Shown here in pieces: positions 25,076 to 36,320 of a stretch of 64,000 nucleotides of DNA; the stretch's first letter is position 1; each line of letters begins with the position of its first letter. Made by a program: the position numbers and the translations under genes. The notes below the pieces were generated by a model. The model had not been told where the DNA came from. It was given only the letters and a program-made list of their open reading frames with translations, and made no database searches. Origin of the DNA: Heterobilharzia americana (lineage: Eukaryota; Platyhelminthes; Trematoda; Strigeidida; Schistosomatidae). The stretch covers positions 62,129,160-62,193,159 of the forward strand of contig OX104130.1 of the NCBI GenBank assembly GCA_944470555.2. Direction: 5' to 3'.

Positions 25076-26135
25076 AACTATATGAAGACGCCATATGCCA
25101 AGTAATTCACAATGGGAAGCTCAGTCATGCTATTGAAGTGAAGATAGGAGTAAAACAAGGCTTCCTACTATCACCCATGCTATTCCTGATTGTAGTGGAC
25201 TGGATCATGCAACAAACAGTGAGGAGCGAGAAGAGAGGGATACGCTGGACCGAGGAAAAGAACCTAGAAGATTTGGATTTCGCCGATGACCTGTATCTAA
25301 TGTCACACAAACTTTAAGATCTACAGGCGAAAACTAACGAGTTGGCAGATGAGGCTAGGCAGCGAAGACGGAGCACTATTCAAGTGAATATAGAGAAGAC
25401 AGAGGTGATGAAGATACCCAAACAACACCATCACCACCAACAGCAAACTCCAATCACCATCTATGGAAGAAACTTAAAGGAAGTTGTCTCTTTCACCTAT
25501 CTAGGCAGCACTGTTTCAACTACAGGCGAGACAGACGAGGATGTCAAAGTCAGAATCGGAAAAAGAAGACAAGCTTTCTTTCATTAATCTGAAATCAGTG
25601 TGGAGATCTTCTGCACTCAGCATGTGCAACAAGATCCGGATTTTCAACACCAACATCAAGTCAGTGCTTCTGTATGGTGATTGAGAGACTTGGCGCGTTA
25701 CGAAAGGCATTTCCAACAAACTACAGACATTCATCAACAACTGCCCCCTACACTGGCTCAACACTGAAGATCAGATGGCCAGAATAACAAGAATAAGCAA
25801 CAAGGAACTCTGGAAACGAACCAACCAAGAAGCTATTGCTCAAGAAATATGCAGTTGAAGGAAGTGGAGATGGATTGGATTGGGCATACACTGAGAAGGC
25901 CGAGTGGGGACATCACGCTCCAGGCCAGTCACTCGAGTGGAACTGAGATGGGAAGCGACGAGTTAGGCGTCCGAGATGATAGTGACATGGAGGAGATCAT
26001 GCGAGGAGGAAATGAGAGGTTATGGGCAGTGGTGGAGGCAGGTTCAAAAGATTGCAGAGAACAGAGTTCACTGGAGACGTACTACTGAAGCCGTATGTTC
26101 CATTAGGAACCCAAAGGACAAATGATAAAAATAAT
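25076..26135 (+). mobile_element. RTE-type retrotransposon, 5'-truncated copy I
   Basis: Starts in the RT palm (ctatatgaagacgccatatgcc, family LYEDATCQV) and runs through the C-terminal domain to a short A/T-rich tail. It is flanked by a 12-bp target-site duplication, so it is a clean 5'-truncated insertion of about 1.06 kb, typical of incomplete target-primed reverse transcription. It lacks the CCAG tract (gggatacgctggaccgagg at the site) and so belongs with copies B and F rather than A, C and D. Confidence 0.88.
25100..25587 (+). pseudogene. RTE copy I RT palm and thumb
   Basis: Reading frame with VIHNGKLSHAIEVKIGVKQG, LLSPMLFLIVVDWIMQQTV, motif C LDFADDLYLMSHKL (25274-25315), a stop, and then in a second frame QVNIEKTEVMKIPKQ and SFTYLGSTVSTTGE. 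The catalytic FADD is intact here. The stop after SHKL and a frameshift near 25345 still break the protein, and the fingers and motif A are missing. Confidence 0.82.
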
Positions 26136-26147
26136 AATTTTGTATTT
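26136..26147 (+). repeat. Target-site duplication of RTE copy I, right
   Basis: Second aattttgtattt. Confidence 0.82.
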
Positions 26148-26709
26148 CCTGAAGTTAATATACATTCTTGTAGTATATTACAGTAAATAAACACTACAGA
26201 AAAATATTGAGATGGTTAAATTATATTAATAAATTTGTGAAAGTAATAGTGTTTGCTAAATTTTATCGCATGGATCATTAATATTCAGTGAACACGTTTT
26301 AACATGTTAGTGTAAATTGTGAGCATGTTTCAGTGTTTACATTACTTACCCTCTCCTATCTAATATAAACCATTCTATTTGGTGGATTCAAAAGACTGAT
26401 ATTCAGTAAAATGAAAGTATTACTTACTTATTCTAGTGAGTATAGCTATGATAAGGAATGAAAACAGTGAACACCCTTATAAAAATTGCTGCAATCTAGA
26501 CTACAAAACATTTCACAATAACACGAAAGGAAGTGAATTAAAAGTAGTATGGTATTCAAATAAACAAGAAAGATATGAGAGATGAGGAGTAAAACAACAA
26601 GTATTGATTGGTCACGATAGTGTAACCAATTTCATGTTGTCTAGTCCTGAGTGCAGACCGAATTCTATCGATCATATCTACAATGTGGCAACCAAGCTAG
26701 GAAGCTCAG
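26148..26709. other. No recognisable feature
   Basis: AT-rich, no signal. Confidence 0.5.
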
Positions 26710-26885
26710 CATCGCGGCCCAAATAGTTCAGTGGTAAAGTCGCTGACTACAACACTGGGTGGCGCGGAATCGAATCTCAGGTGGGACATCAGTTGCGTCA
26801 AGGTTGCAGATACGCCTTGCTGACGAGTGCCAAAAAGCACAAAACTTAGGTCCAGAACTTCCTGCCGATTGCCTCCAACCAACTA
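26710..26885 (+). repeat. HHR-bearing SINE, second sequence family
   Basis: The best head of this family: tagttcagtggtaaagtcgc (box A-like) and ggaatcgaatctc (box B-like) in the right order and spacing. The ribozyme region (26813-26860) has CTGACGA, stem II GTGC/GCAC and the GTC site, but GAAA is AAAA, which should abolish cleavage. Confidence 0.68.
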
Positions 26886-27708
26886 ACAGGAAAACAACAA
26901 ATTAAGATAATATAAAAACTATGAAATTGATAAGATGTGAATCTATTTCTACTACTATGATTGTTTTTACACTGTATGACCAACACTTTACAAGTGATTC
27001 CTAATATCACAAGAAACCTTGGTAGGAAATTTATTCACTACCCATACCAACAACGATAGATAGACTCCGTGGATTTGGATCATTTTTCAATCAGGACATT
27101 TGTCATTTTTCACTAACTTGACTCTATTTCAGATAACCGATTTCCATGTATAAGATATACCTTGCAACCTGTAAGTTAAACTACTAGGTATTACACTGTG
27201 CTCTGTTTACCTTTAATCATGTAGCAGCAAAAACTTTTATTTTGATGCACTTACTTTCTTGAATATATCACAAGTATGATAGGCAAAGTTCAGACATCTC
27301 TAAGGGTTTAACAAGATGATAACAGTGAATCTCCAGGTACTTATGACTACTGTCCAAATTATTAACCATTACATTGAGATTAGTAGATGAATTGGTGTTT
27401 TGTCTTCTAATCTTAGAAGTAGTACGTTAGAAACGAAGAAAAGATTATTATTTTTACTGCAGAAATTATAAAATATTTCATTGGTTCTCATTAACTCCCC
27501 TTTGTTCCTACGCACATCTTAGTCACATTTATGAAAATACTTTAGTTCATCAAAGTGATGCTCTTGTGAAAAGATATGCCATATTTGTTCGGATGTTCAC
27601 ACTTTGAAATAAAAAAATTTCCGATTTCATATTCAGCATTTTCTAAAATGATAAATCCATAAGGGAGTTATGAAAGACTATATCTTCATATGATTTTTTA
27701 ACTAATCC
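26886..27708. other. No recognisable feature
   Basis: AT-rich. It may include the outer part of the PLE terminal repeat, but nothing is recognisable. Confidence 0.4.
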
Positions 27709-27804
27709 ATTGTGAATGTAAAACCTGACGAGAATTTACCGAAAATGCGTATTCGCTTCAAATTCTATCCTCGAATTATCACAATGGGAATACTTAAATT
27801 ATTG
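27709..27804 (+). repeat. PLE-flanking direct repeat, left (pseudo-LTR-like)
   Basis: About 85-95 bases matching 30770-30866 in direct orientation (for example gacgagaatttaccgaaaat in both). The pair brackets the PLE coding remnant and its 3' region. PLEs are known to be bounded by such terminal repeats. Confidence 0.7.
27719..27760 (+). ncRNA. Candidate hammerhead ribozyme in PLE terminal repeat (left)
   Basis: Core order CTGACGA (27725-27731), nine bases, GAAA (27741-27744), a near-palindrome aatgcgtatt able to form a short stem III, then TTC at the cleavage position (27752-27754). Weak points are stem II (a G-C pair followed by an A-C mismatch) and a poor stem I. Hammerheads in PLE terminal repeats are established knowledge. 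Activity of this one is doubtful. Confidence 0.4.
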
Positions 27805-28134
27805 AAAAATTGTGAAAATTCTGTAGTATTGAAAGAACTCAATAAGTTCTTGAAGTTAAGCTCGCTGAAGCAAATTCATCCGTAGAGTTTTAAAAATTAT
27901 GCATACAACACAGTCGTTATCCTAAGACTTTTTGGAAATCTGTTTAAAGATCGAAAATCACACCTAATATCAGAACACTGAAACGCTTTGCCCTGAATCA
28001 AGTTGACTCTACCGAATTAAAACGTTCTGAGCTGAAATGACATGCATCCCAACGTCAGAGTTCGATGCATAACCTACCAGATAATTTAAGCTTGATGTTC
28101 CAAAATTATGTGATCGGAGATTATTGAAAAACGT

Positions 28135-28437
28135 GTGGAAAAACAAAATATTCTTTTAATGAGTAGTTTGGATAAGCAGAGACCACAATGTCTATTTCCA
28201 ACCAATCTAGAGAGTTACGTTCACAATCTTTCTGCTGTTCCCCTCACTTTATTAGACCTAGAGATTTCATCACTAGGACCAGGATTTTTTGGTGTGCACG
28301 GTCATCCCATGAGAATCAAAACTGAACTATATTTCGAAAACCTTTTCAATCAAATCAGTGATTTAGTCCCATTGTCTCCCTTAAAAGTGAAAGGGTTGAA
28401 ATCCTCCCTAGTGGGGAGCTTTTATCAGTATCAGTAA
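28135..28437 (+). pseudogene. PLE 1 N-terminal region
   Basis: A 100-codon open stretch containing SYVHNLSAVPLTLLDLEISS, then ELYFENLFNQISDLVPLSPL and LKSSLVGSFYQY. In schistosome PLEs the same region reads VHNLSxxPLSxxExxxLSLGPKF...FENLYxQLSDLxP upstream of the RT. It ends at a stop and the frame continues elsewhere with RTDKG-type sequence (SDKGTRIVLLNKDDY, 28530-28575). Confidence 0.75.
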
Positions 28438-28675
28438 AGAAAATTCAACGACAGTAATATACTTAGTAAGGCGTATTGTGAAGCATTGAGGAAAATGCGG
28501 TCTAATCAGATTATGCTTATAACGAGATCAGACAAAGGAACTAGAATCGTACTCTTGAATAAAGATGACTATAATCATAAAATGACTAGCATCCTCGAAG
28601 ATACTAGAAATTGTCAGAAGTTGGTGAACGGGTGAGATCACACTGAGGAAATAGGAAAGGGATTTTAAAAAAACA

Positions 28676-29409
28676 TTGAATACATTGTTAACCAGTGGCA
28701 CACTCTTGCTAGACGCTTTCGAAGGAATTAAGTCAGTAGGTACTAACATACCAAGAACGTATAAACTGCTTAAAATCCATAAACCTAACCTACCCGTATA
28801 TCCTATCTTAGACATGTTCAATTCACCGTGTCATGAAGTAGCAAGATGGTTAGCAGATGTACTGAAACCGCTAAAACATAAGGTAGCTAAATGTAGCTTA
28901 AAGGACACTTTTGAATTTATTTCAATAGTCGAAGACAAGAATATTAGTAAGGAAACAATAATTTCTATGCATGTCACTTCCTTGTTTACCATTGTTTCTC
29001 TTCTGGAAACAACTGATTTCATTTGTGGTTCACTGTTAGATAACAAGGTGGAGGTAGGTATACCACTTGCAACCCTATAGTATCTATTCCTTCGTTGTAA
29101 AATGAATGTACAATTCCAGTTTAACAAAGAAATTTACCGTCAGATAGAAGGTGTGGCAATGAGTTCACCATTAGGTCTTCTTCTAATCGACATGTTTACG
29201 GCGAAATTGGAAAATGAACCATGATAAATAAACTGTTCTTCTGCTGTAGATACATGGATGACACTTTTATTCTGTACAAAAAAACGATACTAATCCCGAC
29301 ATTCTTCTCGGTACATTTAGCAGTGTTCATCCGGAAATCAACTTCACATGTGAAACGGAGAAAGATGGATGTTTGTCATCTCAAAATGTTTTGCTATCAA
29401 GAGGAATAG
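28676..29409 (+). pseudogene. PLE 1 reverse transcriptase
   Basis: The 134-codon frame 28676-29080 contains NIPRTYKLLKIHKPNLPVYP (the KIHK block of PLEs), SPCHEVARWLADVLKPLKHK, and SMHVTSLFTIVSLLET in place of SFDVTSLFTN: the catalytic Asp of motif A is His here. After stops, GVAMSSPLGLLLIDMF (motif B region, 29151-29200) and RYMDDTFILYKK (motif C YMDD, 29250-29285) follow. Motif C is intact, motif A is lost. Stops at about 29079 and 29221 split the domain. Confidence 0.85.
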
Positions 29410-29519
29410 ATGGCAGTGTTAGACGCAGTATTTATCGTAAGCAATCATGGGTTGGTTAGTATATACACTTCCGATCATATTTCCTTCTTACGTACAAGAG
29501 GAATTTAATCCCTACACTG

Positions 29520-29990
29520 ATGTTTCGAGCCAGTAAGATTTGCACAGCTGATAAGTTGAATGATGAGTTAAGAACAATAGAGAACTCCTTATATGACAAT
29601 AACTATCCGGAAAAGTTCGTAAAGCCTGTAAGAATGAAAGCAGCGGGAGAAAAGCACCTTCACATGGTGCCAAAGAAACGATTGTATCTAACCTTAGCGT
29701 TCAAAGGAGATGGAACTTCAGAAACACTGACATTGAAACTCAGAAACCTGGTACAAAATACCTTCTTTGCCGCCACACTTTAAAATTTACCATTTCGCCA
29801 ACGCAGTTAAAGGATGGGGATCCGAATCTGGTCACATGTATGTGCATTTGTAAACTTAACTGATCATGTGGAAATAGTTACCTTAGTAGAAAGACTGAGC
29901 AAGCCCACCGTCGCTTCATTGCACACTGTCCAGCGTGGTTAGGCAAAGGAACACTGAAGTCCATCAAAAGGTCATAAGATCGACAAATCG
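29520..29990 (+). pseudogene. PLE 1 connector and GIY-YIG nuclease start
   Basis: RASKICTADKLNDELRTIEN and NNYPEKFVKPVRMK, then RLYLTLAFKGDGTSETLTLK and LRNLVQNTFFAATL (29520-29780), the usual connector downstream of the PLE RT. In another frame, SCGNSYLSRKTEQAHRRFIA with HCPAWLGKGTLKSIK (29860-29970) is the CxCGxxYIGRT...EHxPAWLGKG region of the GIY-YIG domain. The YIG signature has become YLS. The last catalytic residues are not recognisable. Confidence 0.8.
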
Positions 29991-30469
29991 CAGCATTTAC
30001 TATTACTTACAAAGTCCCATTATAATACATTAAGTTTATGCGCTTCCGATAGCTAAGTATAACAGAAGCCATAGCAATTAAAATTTTCAAACTCAATTTA
30101 TGTATTCAGAAGATGTCTGTTCCTTCTCTTTCTCTTCCATGACCTTCAACTCCAACCCAGATACAATTACAATAAATTCCATCCCGGTCACCTGGATAAA
30201 TGTAAATATTATCTCTGTTTGTACTCTTATCATTATCACTTTATTTTTCGCCCTTAGTTTCATGATTGATTAGGAATTTTAACATTTTATTATCTAATCG
30301 CTATGCGACAATAATTTTATTTCCCTCTATCTCTGCACACACACAATCCACTTATAAGCCTACAAGGAATGTCTACTGAGAATATACAAACTTCCCGAGA
30401 TTTTGTTTTGTTATAATCACCTTTACTATTATCTTCTAATTCATATACCCGAATTAATTTAACTATGTA

Positions 30470-30738
30470 AGTGGAGATGGATTGGACATACACTGAGAAG
30501 ACCATTCGAGGACATCAAGCGCCAGGCCAGGCCTTTGACTGGGATCCAAATGGGAAACGACGAGTTGGGCGTCCGAGGCAAGGTGACATGGAGGAGATCA
30601 TGTGAAGAATAAATGAAAGCTTATGAGCAGTCGAGGAGCTAGGTTGAGAAGACTACAGAGAAGGGAGTGAAATGGAGACGTGCTACTGAAGCCCTATTTT
30701 CCACTAGGAACCCAAGGGACAAATAATAATGATAATGT
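30470..30738 (+). mobile_element. RTE 3'-end fragment, copy J
   Basis: Only the last 270 bases of the RTE C-terminal domain (gtggagatggattggacatacactgag ... ccactaggaacccaagggac) with an (AAT)n-like tail. It is inserted in the 3' region of PLE 1, so it is younger than that PLE. A possible short duplication (actatg on both sides) is too short to rely on. Confidence 0.8.
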
Positions 30739-30769
30739 TTATATCAAATGACTATGCTGAATAATTTGT

Positions 30770-30866
30770 AAATGTAAATGTAAAAGCTGACGAGAATTTA
30801 CCGAAAATACGTATTCGCTTCAAACTCTATCTTCTAATTATTATAATGGGAATATTTAAATCATTC
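30770..30866 (+). repeat. PLE-flanking direct repeat, right (pseudo-LTR-like)
   Basis: Direct repeat of 27709-27804, about 3.06 kb downstream, beyond PLE 1 and copy J. Identity is high over the first 85 bases and then lost. Confidence 0.7.
30782..30822 (+). ncRNA. Candidate hammerhead ribozyme in PLE terminal repeat (right)
   Basis: CTGACGA at 30787-30793, GAAA at 30803-30806, the palindrome aatacgtatt (stem III), then TTC ending at 30816. The spacing equals that of the left repeat. The same weak stem II is present in both copies. Confidence 0.4.
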
Positions 30867-31069
30867 ATTTTTTATACAATCAAAATCAGATCACAGGCAT
30901 CATCAGGGTATCAGTACTAGGAAGCGAATGTTACAGATTATGAGTTCTTCAATCCTCTAAGTCGGTAAATCCAGAAGCTGAGAATTTTACTTATCACTTC
31001 ATCGTGTTTATCAACATAATTACAGGACCAAACTGTAAATTGGACTGGTATTAAGTAGGAAGCCCTACT

Positions 31070-31215
31070 TAGCCAAGGTTTCACGCTTGTCAGCATTTGT
31101 CAGCAAGGTGTATCTGTAACCTCAAGAGAACCGACACATCTTGAGAAATTCAAATTCATATCTGTCACTGAGGCAATCAGGAACGTTACCACTGAGCTAC
31201 TGGGTTGTGGTTGAC
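31070..31215 (-). repeat. HHR-bearing SINE, second sequence family
   Basis: Minus-strand copy. The tRNA-like head lies at 31150-31215 (complement of gttaccactgagctactggg). The ribozyme region reads CTGACAA (G8 lost) with GAAA kept and no GTC site. Inactive. Confidence 0.62.
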
Positions 31216-31626
31216 CTTCTAAAGGAATTGGTAGTATAGAATGGTTCGTTACTAGATAGAAACCAGTTAGCGAATCACAAATTCGTGTAAAAATAACTCT
31301 ACTCGCTTCTGTAAGCTAACCTTTAATCTTCTGTTGTTTGTTACAGCTCGAACTTTTAACTCATACTGCATATGTGTTACTAAGTCACCTCCCTTTAATC
31401 GAAATCAGCTTTTGTTTATTGGTAACACTACTCCACACATTTTAATCAATTGATGATTACTATGTGATAATATTAGTAGTGAAAATGCAGTTAACGTCTA
31501 ACGGAATATGGCCTATGTTATCTTCTATTTAATCGAGCGTATCTGGTCTTCGAGGGATACATACCAAAAAGGACTTCTCTTAAAAGAAAGTGTAAATCAG
31601 CAATACGGATTAGTTGGTTCACTGTG

Positions 31627-31740
31627 GCACGGTGGCTCTTTGGTCTAGGCACTAGCTTTGTTACTAATGGATCACGGGTTTGAGTCCAGTAACATCTACC
31701 AAGTTTTGTGCAGTCAGGTAGTATCATTAACCCTTAAAAA
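31627..31740 (+). repeat. tRNA-like SINE, no ribozyme
   Basis: A box A-like stretch (tggctctttggtctaggc) and a good box B (gggtttgagtccag) 35-40 bases apart are followed by a non-tRNA 3' body. No acceptor stem can be formed, so it is a tRNA-derived repeat and not a tRNA gene. Confidence 0.55.
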
Positions 31741-33049
31741 TCGGTGTAGTTCATTGTCTATTGCAACATCGTGCACAAGGTTACTGAGTAGATTTCGATT
31801 ACCTTTTGTGAGCTAGTTCATATCCACTGGCATGAAAATTTGTGGATTTCAAGTCAATTTTCTTTTTGTTTTCAAATGTTTTCACTAAATAACTAAAATA
31901 CATATAAAATGAACCAACTTGGAACATATTGGTAGTAAAGGTTAATATTTTTAGAGGTGTGGCCTATAGATTAAAAGTTTCATTCCATGACCTATTTAGT
32001 GTGACATTTTAACAACTGAACTCATTTCATGAATAACAGTTATACTTATCAGGGAGAATTGAATACATGAACAATTTATTTATAATGTTACATTCTAGTT
32101 ACTTGACCTATTGACCTGTTGACAGAATGATTAATAGTTTCACGTTATTCATTGTCCACTGACTAAATATTAGTGAATATTCAGTCGATAAGAGAATGAA
32201 GTTGATTAAAATATGTTTTATAAAGTTGTATTGTAATAAGCTGAATACATTTATCAAATTTCACGTTCCTTTCCATTGGTTGAGATAATCTTTATTTTGT
32301 ACTCGTAGTAGCTGAGGTGGTTTACAATCAAACCCAGTCACAATGTTCTGAGCTATTCATGTTAGTTATTTAAGCTATAGAAATAATCTCGAGAACTTAT
32401 ACTGTTCAACTTGAAGGCAAAGAGTTTTCGAATTGACATACAGAGTGATCATGTATGTACACTCCAAAATAAATGAAGAGTAAAAATAATACCTGTCAGA
32501 AATCTTCAGTTAGGGAGCTTTCAGAGCAGATTGAGACTAACTACGGAAACGTCAGATCAACAGTGGACAAGGGTTTTATCCTATCACGGGATTCCTCAGC
32601 TGTGTACATTCAAGATCCAACCTTCTCACGACAAAAGCATTGCCATCCATCCCCTAGTACCCAATGACTAACATTTCTCACTTTTCGTCAGCCCACACCA
32701 TTTAGTTGAGTTACACTGCCAGGGCTCATCTAAATATTTGTGGTATTAACCACAGTCCTATGTATCCGTCAACAGACGGTTCGAGAAAATAGTATGAATA
32801 TTAGTGAATGATTACGTAGGAAGATTAACAATTCAGATAGCTAATGATAAATAACAGACAATTTTCGTAATAATATGATAAGTTGAACTCAATGGGTAGA
32901 AAGATCACTAACATTTTTTGAGAAAAAGGCTCAGTCAAATTATGATATCAAATAATAATAATAATAAAATATTAGGCTACAAGGGCAAAGAAAGACTTAT
33001 CACTGTTTCTTTTAAAACTAGTAATTCCGATTTCAGTCATTTGATCGTC
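31741..33049. other. No recognisable feature
   Basis: AT-rich. The 64-codon plus frame at 32473 has no recognisable domain. Confidence 0.45.
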
Positions 33050-33700
33050 ATAGTCTCAGTAAAAGTGGTTTATTGGTTACCTTAAATGATTCTTAGGTAT
33101 CTACTGCATGCTCTGTGCTGATAAGATACCAAATGACCTTGATATCGAATGCACTTGTTCCTCTGAGACATAGGCATTTTGATACATGTTCACAGAGTCT
33201 AATCTCTGTCATTCTCTTTGTTTTCCGAATGTAGCTGCTACCGTATACACATCTAAAGATGGTATGGGAAGGGGACTTGTCGAATTTTGATTTTACCAAA
33301 AAGCATGTCTTTCTGTAAAAAGGAACCATCTTGATTGCAGAATGTCTTTTATTCACTGTGTCTATTAGCTTCCTCTTTATTCTTCCAGAGATATTGTCAT
33401 CTTTGAAGCTGAGTTCAAGAAAATTAGGCTTCTTGTTTTCTGTAACTCTTTTTAAGTTTTATTGTCTTTAGATCTTTCACATTTATTGATGAACTTCTAT
33501 GGGTAACCGTTTTTCCACAGTCTTTTTTTTTTGCTCAACAAATCTTCGAAAATAGTGTCGACGAATTTTCGTTTGAAACTGACTGAACAAAAACTAATGA
33601 AACTTAGACATATTCCTTTTCATGTACACTTTTGATCAATGGATCTTCAAAGAGTAACATCATTTCTACATTGCAAGGCAGTGCTTAGATAGCTGAACCT
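33050..33700 (-). mobile_element. Penelope-like element 3, C-terminal fragment
   Basis: The minus strand reads WKNGYPKKFI-like connector sequence (about 33500-33520), PNFLELSFKDD, and then the 87-codon frame 33093-33356: KRHSAIKMVPFYRKTCFLVK followed by IFRCVYGSSYIRKTKRMTEI and RLCEHVSKCLCLRG. CVxGSSYIxxTxR..LxEH is the GIY-YIG nuclease of PLEs, with YIG changed to YIR. The RT domain is missing (5' truncation) and several frameshifts are present upstream. It differs in sequence from PLE 1, so it is a separate subfamily. Confidence 0.75.
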
Positions 33701-33707
33701 ATCATTA

Positions 33708-33870
33708 TGACTTTAACTATCTGGGATAGTCATGGTTTGGCAGACTAGTGTTGATACTGGATAATGATTAAAGTTGAAATGAAAATTTGGACCACGGTGG
33801 GATTTGAACCAGTAACCAAAGGGTTTCCGGCGTGGTACTCTATCAACTGAGCTACAAGTTTTTATTTTCC
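33708..33870 (-). repeat. tRNA-derived SINE, no ribozyme
   Basis: On the minus strand: tagctcagttgatagagta (box A) and ctggttcaaatcccac (box B) with tRNA-like spacing, then a body ending cagtatcaacactagtctgcc. Related copies are at 35310 and 35636. There is no closed acceptor stem, so it is not a functional tRNA gene. Confidence 0.72.
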
Positions 33871-34825
33871 GTGCTGAACTTGTTACTTTCATAAGTATCA
33901 TTAAAGGTTTCTAGTAAGCAGGATGCGTGACATAAATGGTTGCACATGATAAATGTATCCACATATCTCTCAGTATTATTATTAGCTTAAATATGCTACG
34001 GTAACTAAATGACTGAGTTCATGGTCCCATACATACTGGAGATATCTTGACGGAATACACGGAGTTCCCTGGAATTATTTTGACTTTAGCTATCATATTC
34101 TAGGCACAGGTATAAGTAGGATGGTGTTTAAATAACCATTTGGCAAAACAGATGACAAATGTTGTCAACATTAAGGGTGGATGAAGTCAATTTTCCAAAG
34201 TGACAACATTTGGAAAACTTTACTCCAAAACATGAAAACATTGATTTTTTTTTACAAAGAAACAGGATAGAACGTGAATAAAAAGAAGTTTAAACTATTG
34301 GATGAGGGTCTATAAAGTAAACTATAACTCAACTGTTATATTGTTTCCATTAAACTTTTAGTGTCAACTGAGAGCCATTCATGTCCATCTCTATTGATTT
34401 GATTAGCTTAGGTATTTACAATCGTTGGACATCAAAATGAGCAGTATCGAAATCCAGGACAACTCGACTTTCATTATGATCTCTAGTGAAGTATGATAAA
34501 AATTACTGGGAATAAAAATAACCATTTATTACAAATGAAGTCGATTGTAACTGGATTGCATATGATATTCATCGAGTTCATATTGCATTGGCTTTTTTGA
34601 AGCTTATCAGTTACTTCGAGTTTCAATTTTATTTTCCGTTTTCATTTTGTCTTTTACAAAATAACAATTCGGAATCCATGGTTGGTATTAATAAATGTAT
34701 AAATAATCTTATCAAAATGTAAATCATCAGACTACTTTGTTATTATTATTTTTAATATAAACTCCATGAAGCAATGGTTATTTTAAGATTGTATTAGTAA
34801 CTACTTATAGTAGTTTAAAATTATC
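33871..34825. other. No recognisable feature
   Basis: AT-rich spacer. Confidence 0.5.
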
Positions 34826-35284
34826 ACTATTATTATTAGTCCCTTGGGTTCCTAATGGAACATAGGGCTTCAGTAGCACGTCTCCATTCCACTCCTTTCT
34901 GTTCTCTGAAATCTTTTGAACCTGGTTCCATGACAGCCCACAACCTCTCATTTCCTCCTCGCATGATCTCCTACATGTCATCCTCGGACGTCCAACTCGT
35001 CGCTTCCCATGGGGGTTACACTTGACGACCTGGCCTGACGCGTGATGTCCCCACTCGGCCTTCTCAGTGTATGCCCAATCCAATCCATCTCCACTTCCTT
35101 CAACTGCATATTTGTTGGGTGATAGGTCCTTGGTCAGTTCGTTCCCAGAGCTCCTTGTTGCTTATTCTTATTATTCTGGCCATCTGATCTTCAGTGTTGA
35201 GCCAGCGTAGGGGCAGTTGTTGATGAATGTCTGTAGTTTGTTGGAAATGCCTTTCGTAACGCACCAAGCCTCTGAACCATACAG
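34826..35284 (-). mobile_element. RTE 3'-end fragment, copy K
   Basis: 5'-truncated copy of about 460 bases carrying the C-terminal domain ([54 protein letters not shown]) and ending in a (TAAT)n-type tail at 34826. It starts near the thumb (complement of ggaaatgcctttcgtaacgc). It abuts the tail of the SINE at 35310. Confidence 0.85.
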
Positions 35285-35309
35285 TTTTTTATCATTTTGA
35301 CTATCTGAA

Positions 35310-35425
35310 TTAACCATGACTTGGCTGACTAGTATTGATACTGGATAATGATTGAAAGTGAAATGAAAATTTGGACTGCGATCGGACTCGAACCAGCGAC
35401 CACTGGGTTTCCGGCTGCGGTTCAA
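35310..35425 (-). repeat. tRNA-derived SINE, no ribozyme
   Basis: Same family as 33708-33870. Box B is visible as the complement of ggactcgaaccagc. The box A end is truncated near 35425. Confidence 0.65.
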
Positions 35426-35635
35426 ATGTTTATTTCACCTTTAGTCATCGCCTGATGCCAATACTGTTTTTTGTTAAAGAAAAGATAATTTGGGGTGCAG
35501 TGAATTTGTTTCACTTAATTTTGTTATTTTTAGTCTTGAGGTTAATAGTTTGAAATTTGATTGAACAAATTTTTAAAGATTTACTCTGCCAAAATATATA
35601 GTACAGGGTTTTAGAAGAATTCCTGTTTCACTTGA

Positions 35636-35745
35636 GTATGGTTTGGCTGCAGCTTTATACTGGATGATGATTGAAGGTGAGATTAAAATTCGGACCATGG
35701 CTGGACTCAAACCAGCGACCACTGGGTAGATTTATGGCTCAATAA
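35636..35745 (-). repeat. tRNA-derived SINE, no ribozyme (decayed)
   Basis: Third copy of the 33708 family; box B is the complement of ggactcaaaccagc, and only a trace of box A remains. Confidence 0.55.
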
Positions 35746-35861
35746 AATGATGCGATTACTGTGTGGGAGTTAACAGTGTAAAACAGATATCAGACATATT
35801 TACTGATGTTTGTAATTTTTCTTTGCTACGCTGGATTGAATTGTTTGGCCTCTGTTAGCAG

Positions 35862-36075
35862 AAGTGCTCCTATGTGAACGCCTTGGTACTGTCCGGATAT
35901 TCCTGGTTTTGTAGTCGAAATGGTGGCTAGTGGCGGAATGTAGAACGTGGTTTTTCCTATTAAGAACTTTTCAGCTGGGTGTACCTCCACCCCAGTGAAT
36001 GATTTTATTCATATTAAGATCCGAACCCTGTACCCATCGCTTTAAACGCAAAAGCGTTATCCAATAAGGCACTGA
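35862..36075 (-). repeat. HHR-bearing SINE (Sm-alpha type)
   Basis: Near full-length: tRNA-like head (complement of cgctttaaacgcaaaagcgttatcc), ribozyme region and tail. The core reads CTGAAAA and GAAA is AAAA; clearly dead. Confidence 0.68.
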
Positions 36076-36157
36076 GTCATAATAGCCACTCCTTGTGCAA
36101 CGGGTATCAGCTGTTGCTTACTGATATTTGAAGTTTCCCGTTACTACATTAACTTTT

Positions 36158-36320
36158 GTGCCCCAGTGATCTAATGAATTACGTCTTGGTATTTGAAGCT
36201 ATGAGTTCTGGGTCCGAGTCCTAGTGGAAACAAAATCAGTCACTAGAATGCAGGTATATCCAGGCTACGAGTCCCAAATAGGACGAAACACATGTTCTGG
36301 ATTCTACTACTAACCACCAA
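36158..36320 (+). repeat. HHR-bearing SINE (Sm-alpha type)
   Basis: Plus-strand copy facing the one at 35862 (head to head, about 80 bases apart). Stem II (gtcc/ggac) and GAAA are perfect, but the core is CTACGA (one base missing) and the site is GTT. Confidence 0.68.

Larger units (their letters stand above)
27960..30130 (+). mobile_element. Penelope-like element 1
   Basis: A nearly full-length but decayed PLE. In order: an N-terminal region (SYVHNLSAVPLTLLDLEISS), TRSDKGTRIVLLNKDDYNHK, RT core (IPRTYKLLKIHKPNLPVYPI, then ARWLADVLKPLKHK, VTSLF, GVAMSSPLG, RYMDDTFIL), the connector (RNLVQNTFFAA), and a GIY-YIG nuclease start (SCGNSYLSRKTEQAHRRF near 29870). These are the standard domains of a nuclease-bearing PLE. 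Stops and frameshifts occur throughout. RTE fragment J sits in its 3' region and direct repeats flank the whole. Confidence 0.88.

Noticed and set aside
32670..32710. Minus-strand CTGACGA ... GAAA ... GTC string as another hammerhead
   Set aside because: Stem II (aaagtga) cannot pair and no stem I exists; probably coincidence.
33780..33870. Functional tRNA gene on the minus strand
   Set aside because: Box A and box B are good, but no acceptor stem pairs and the sequence runs into a repeated 3' body found at two other sites, so it is a tRNA-derived SINE.
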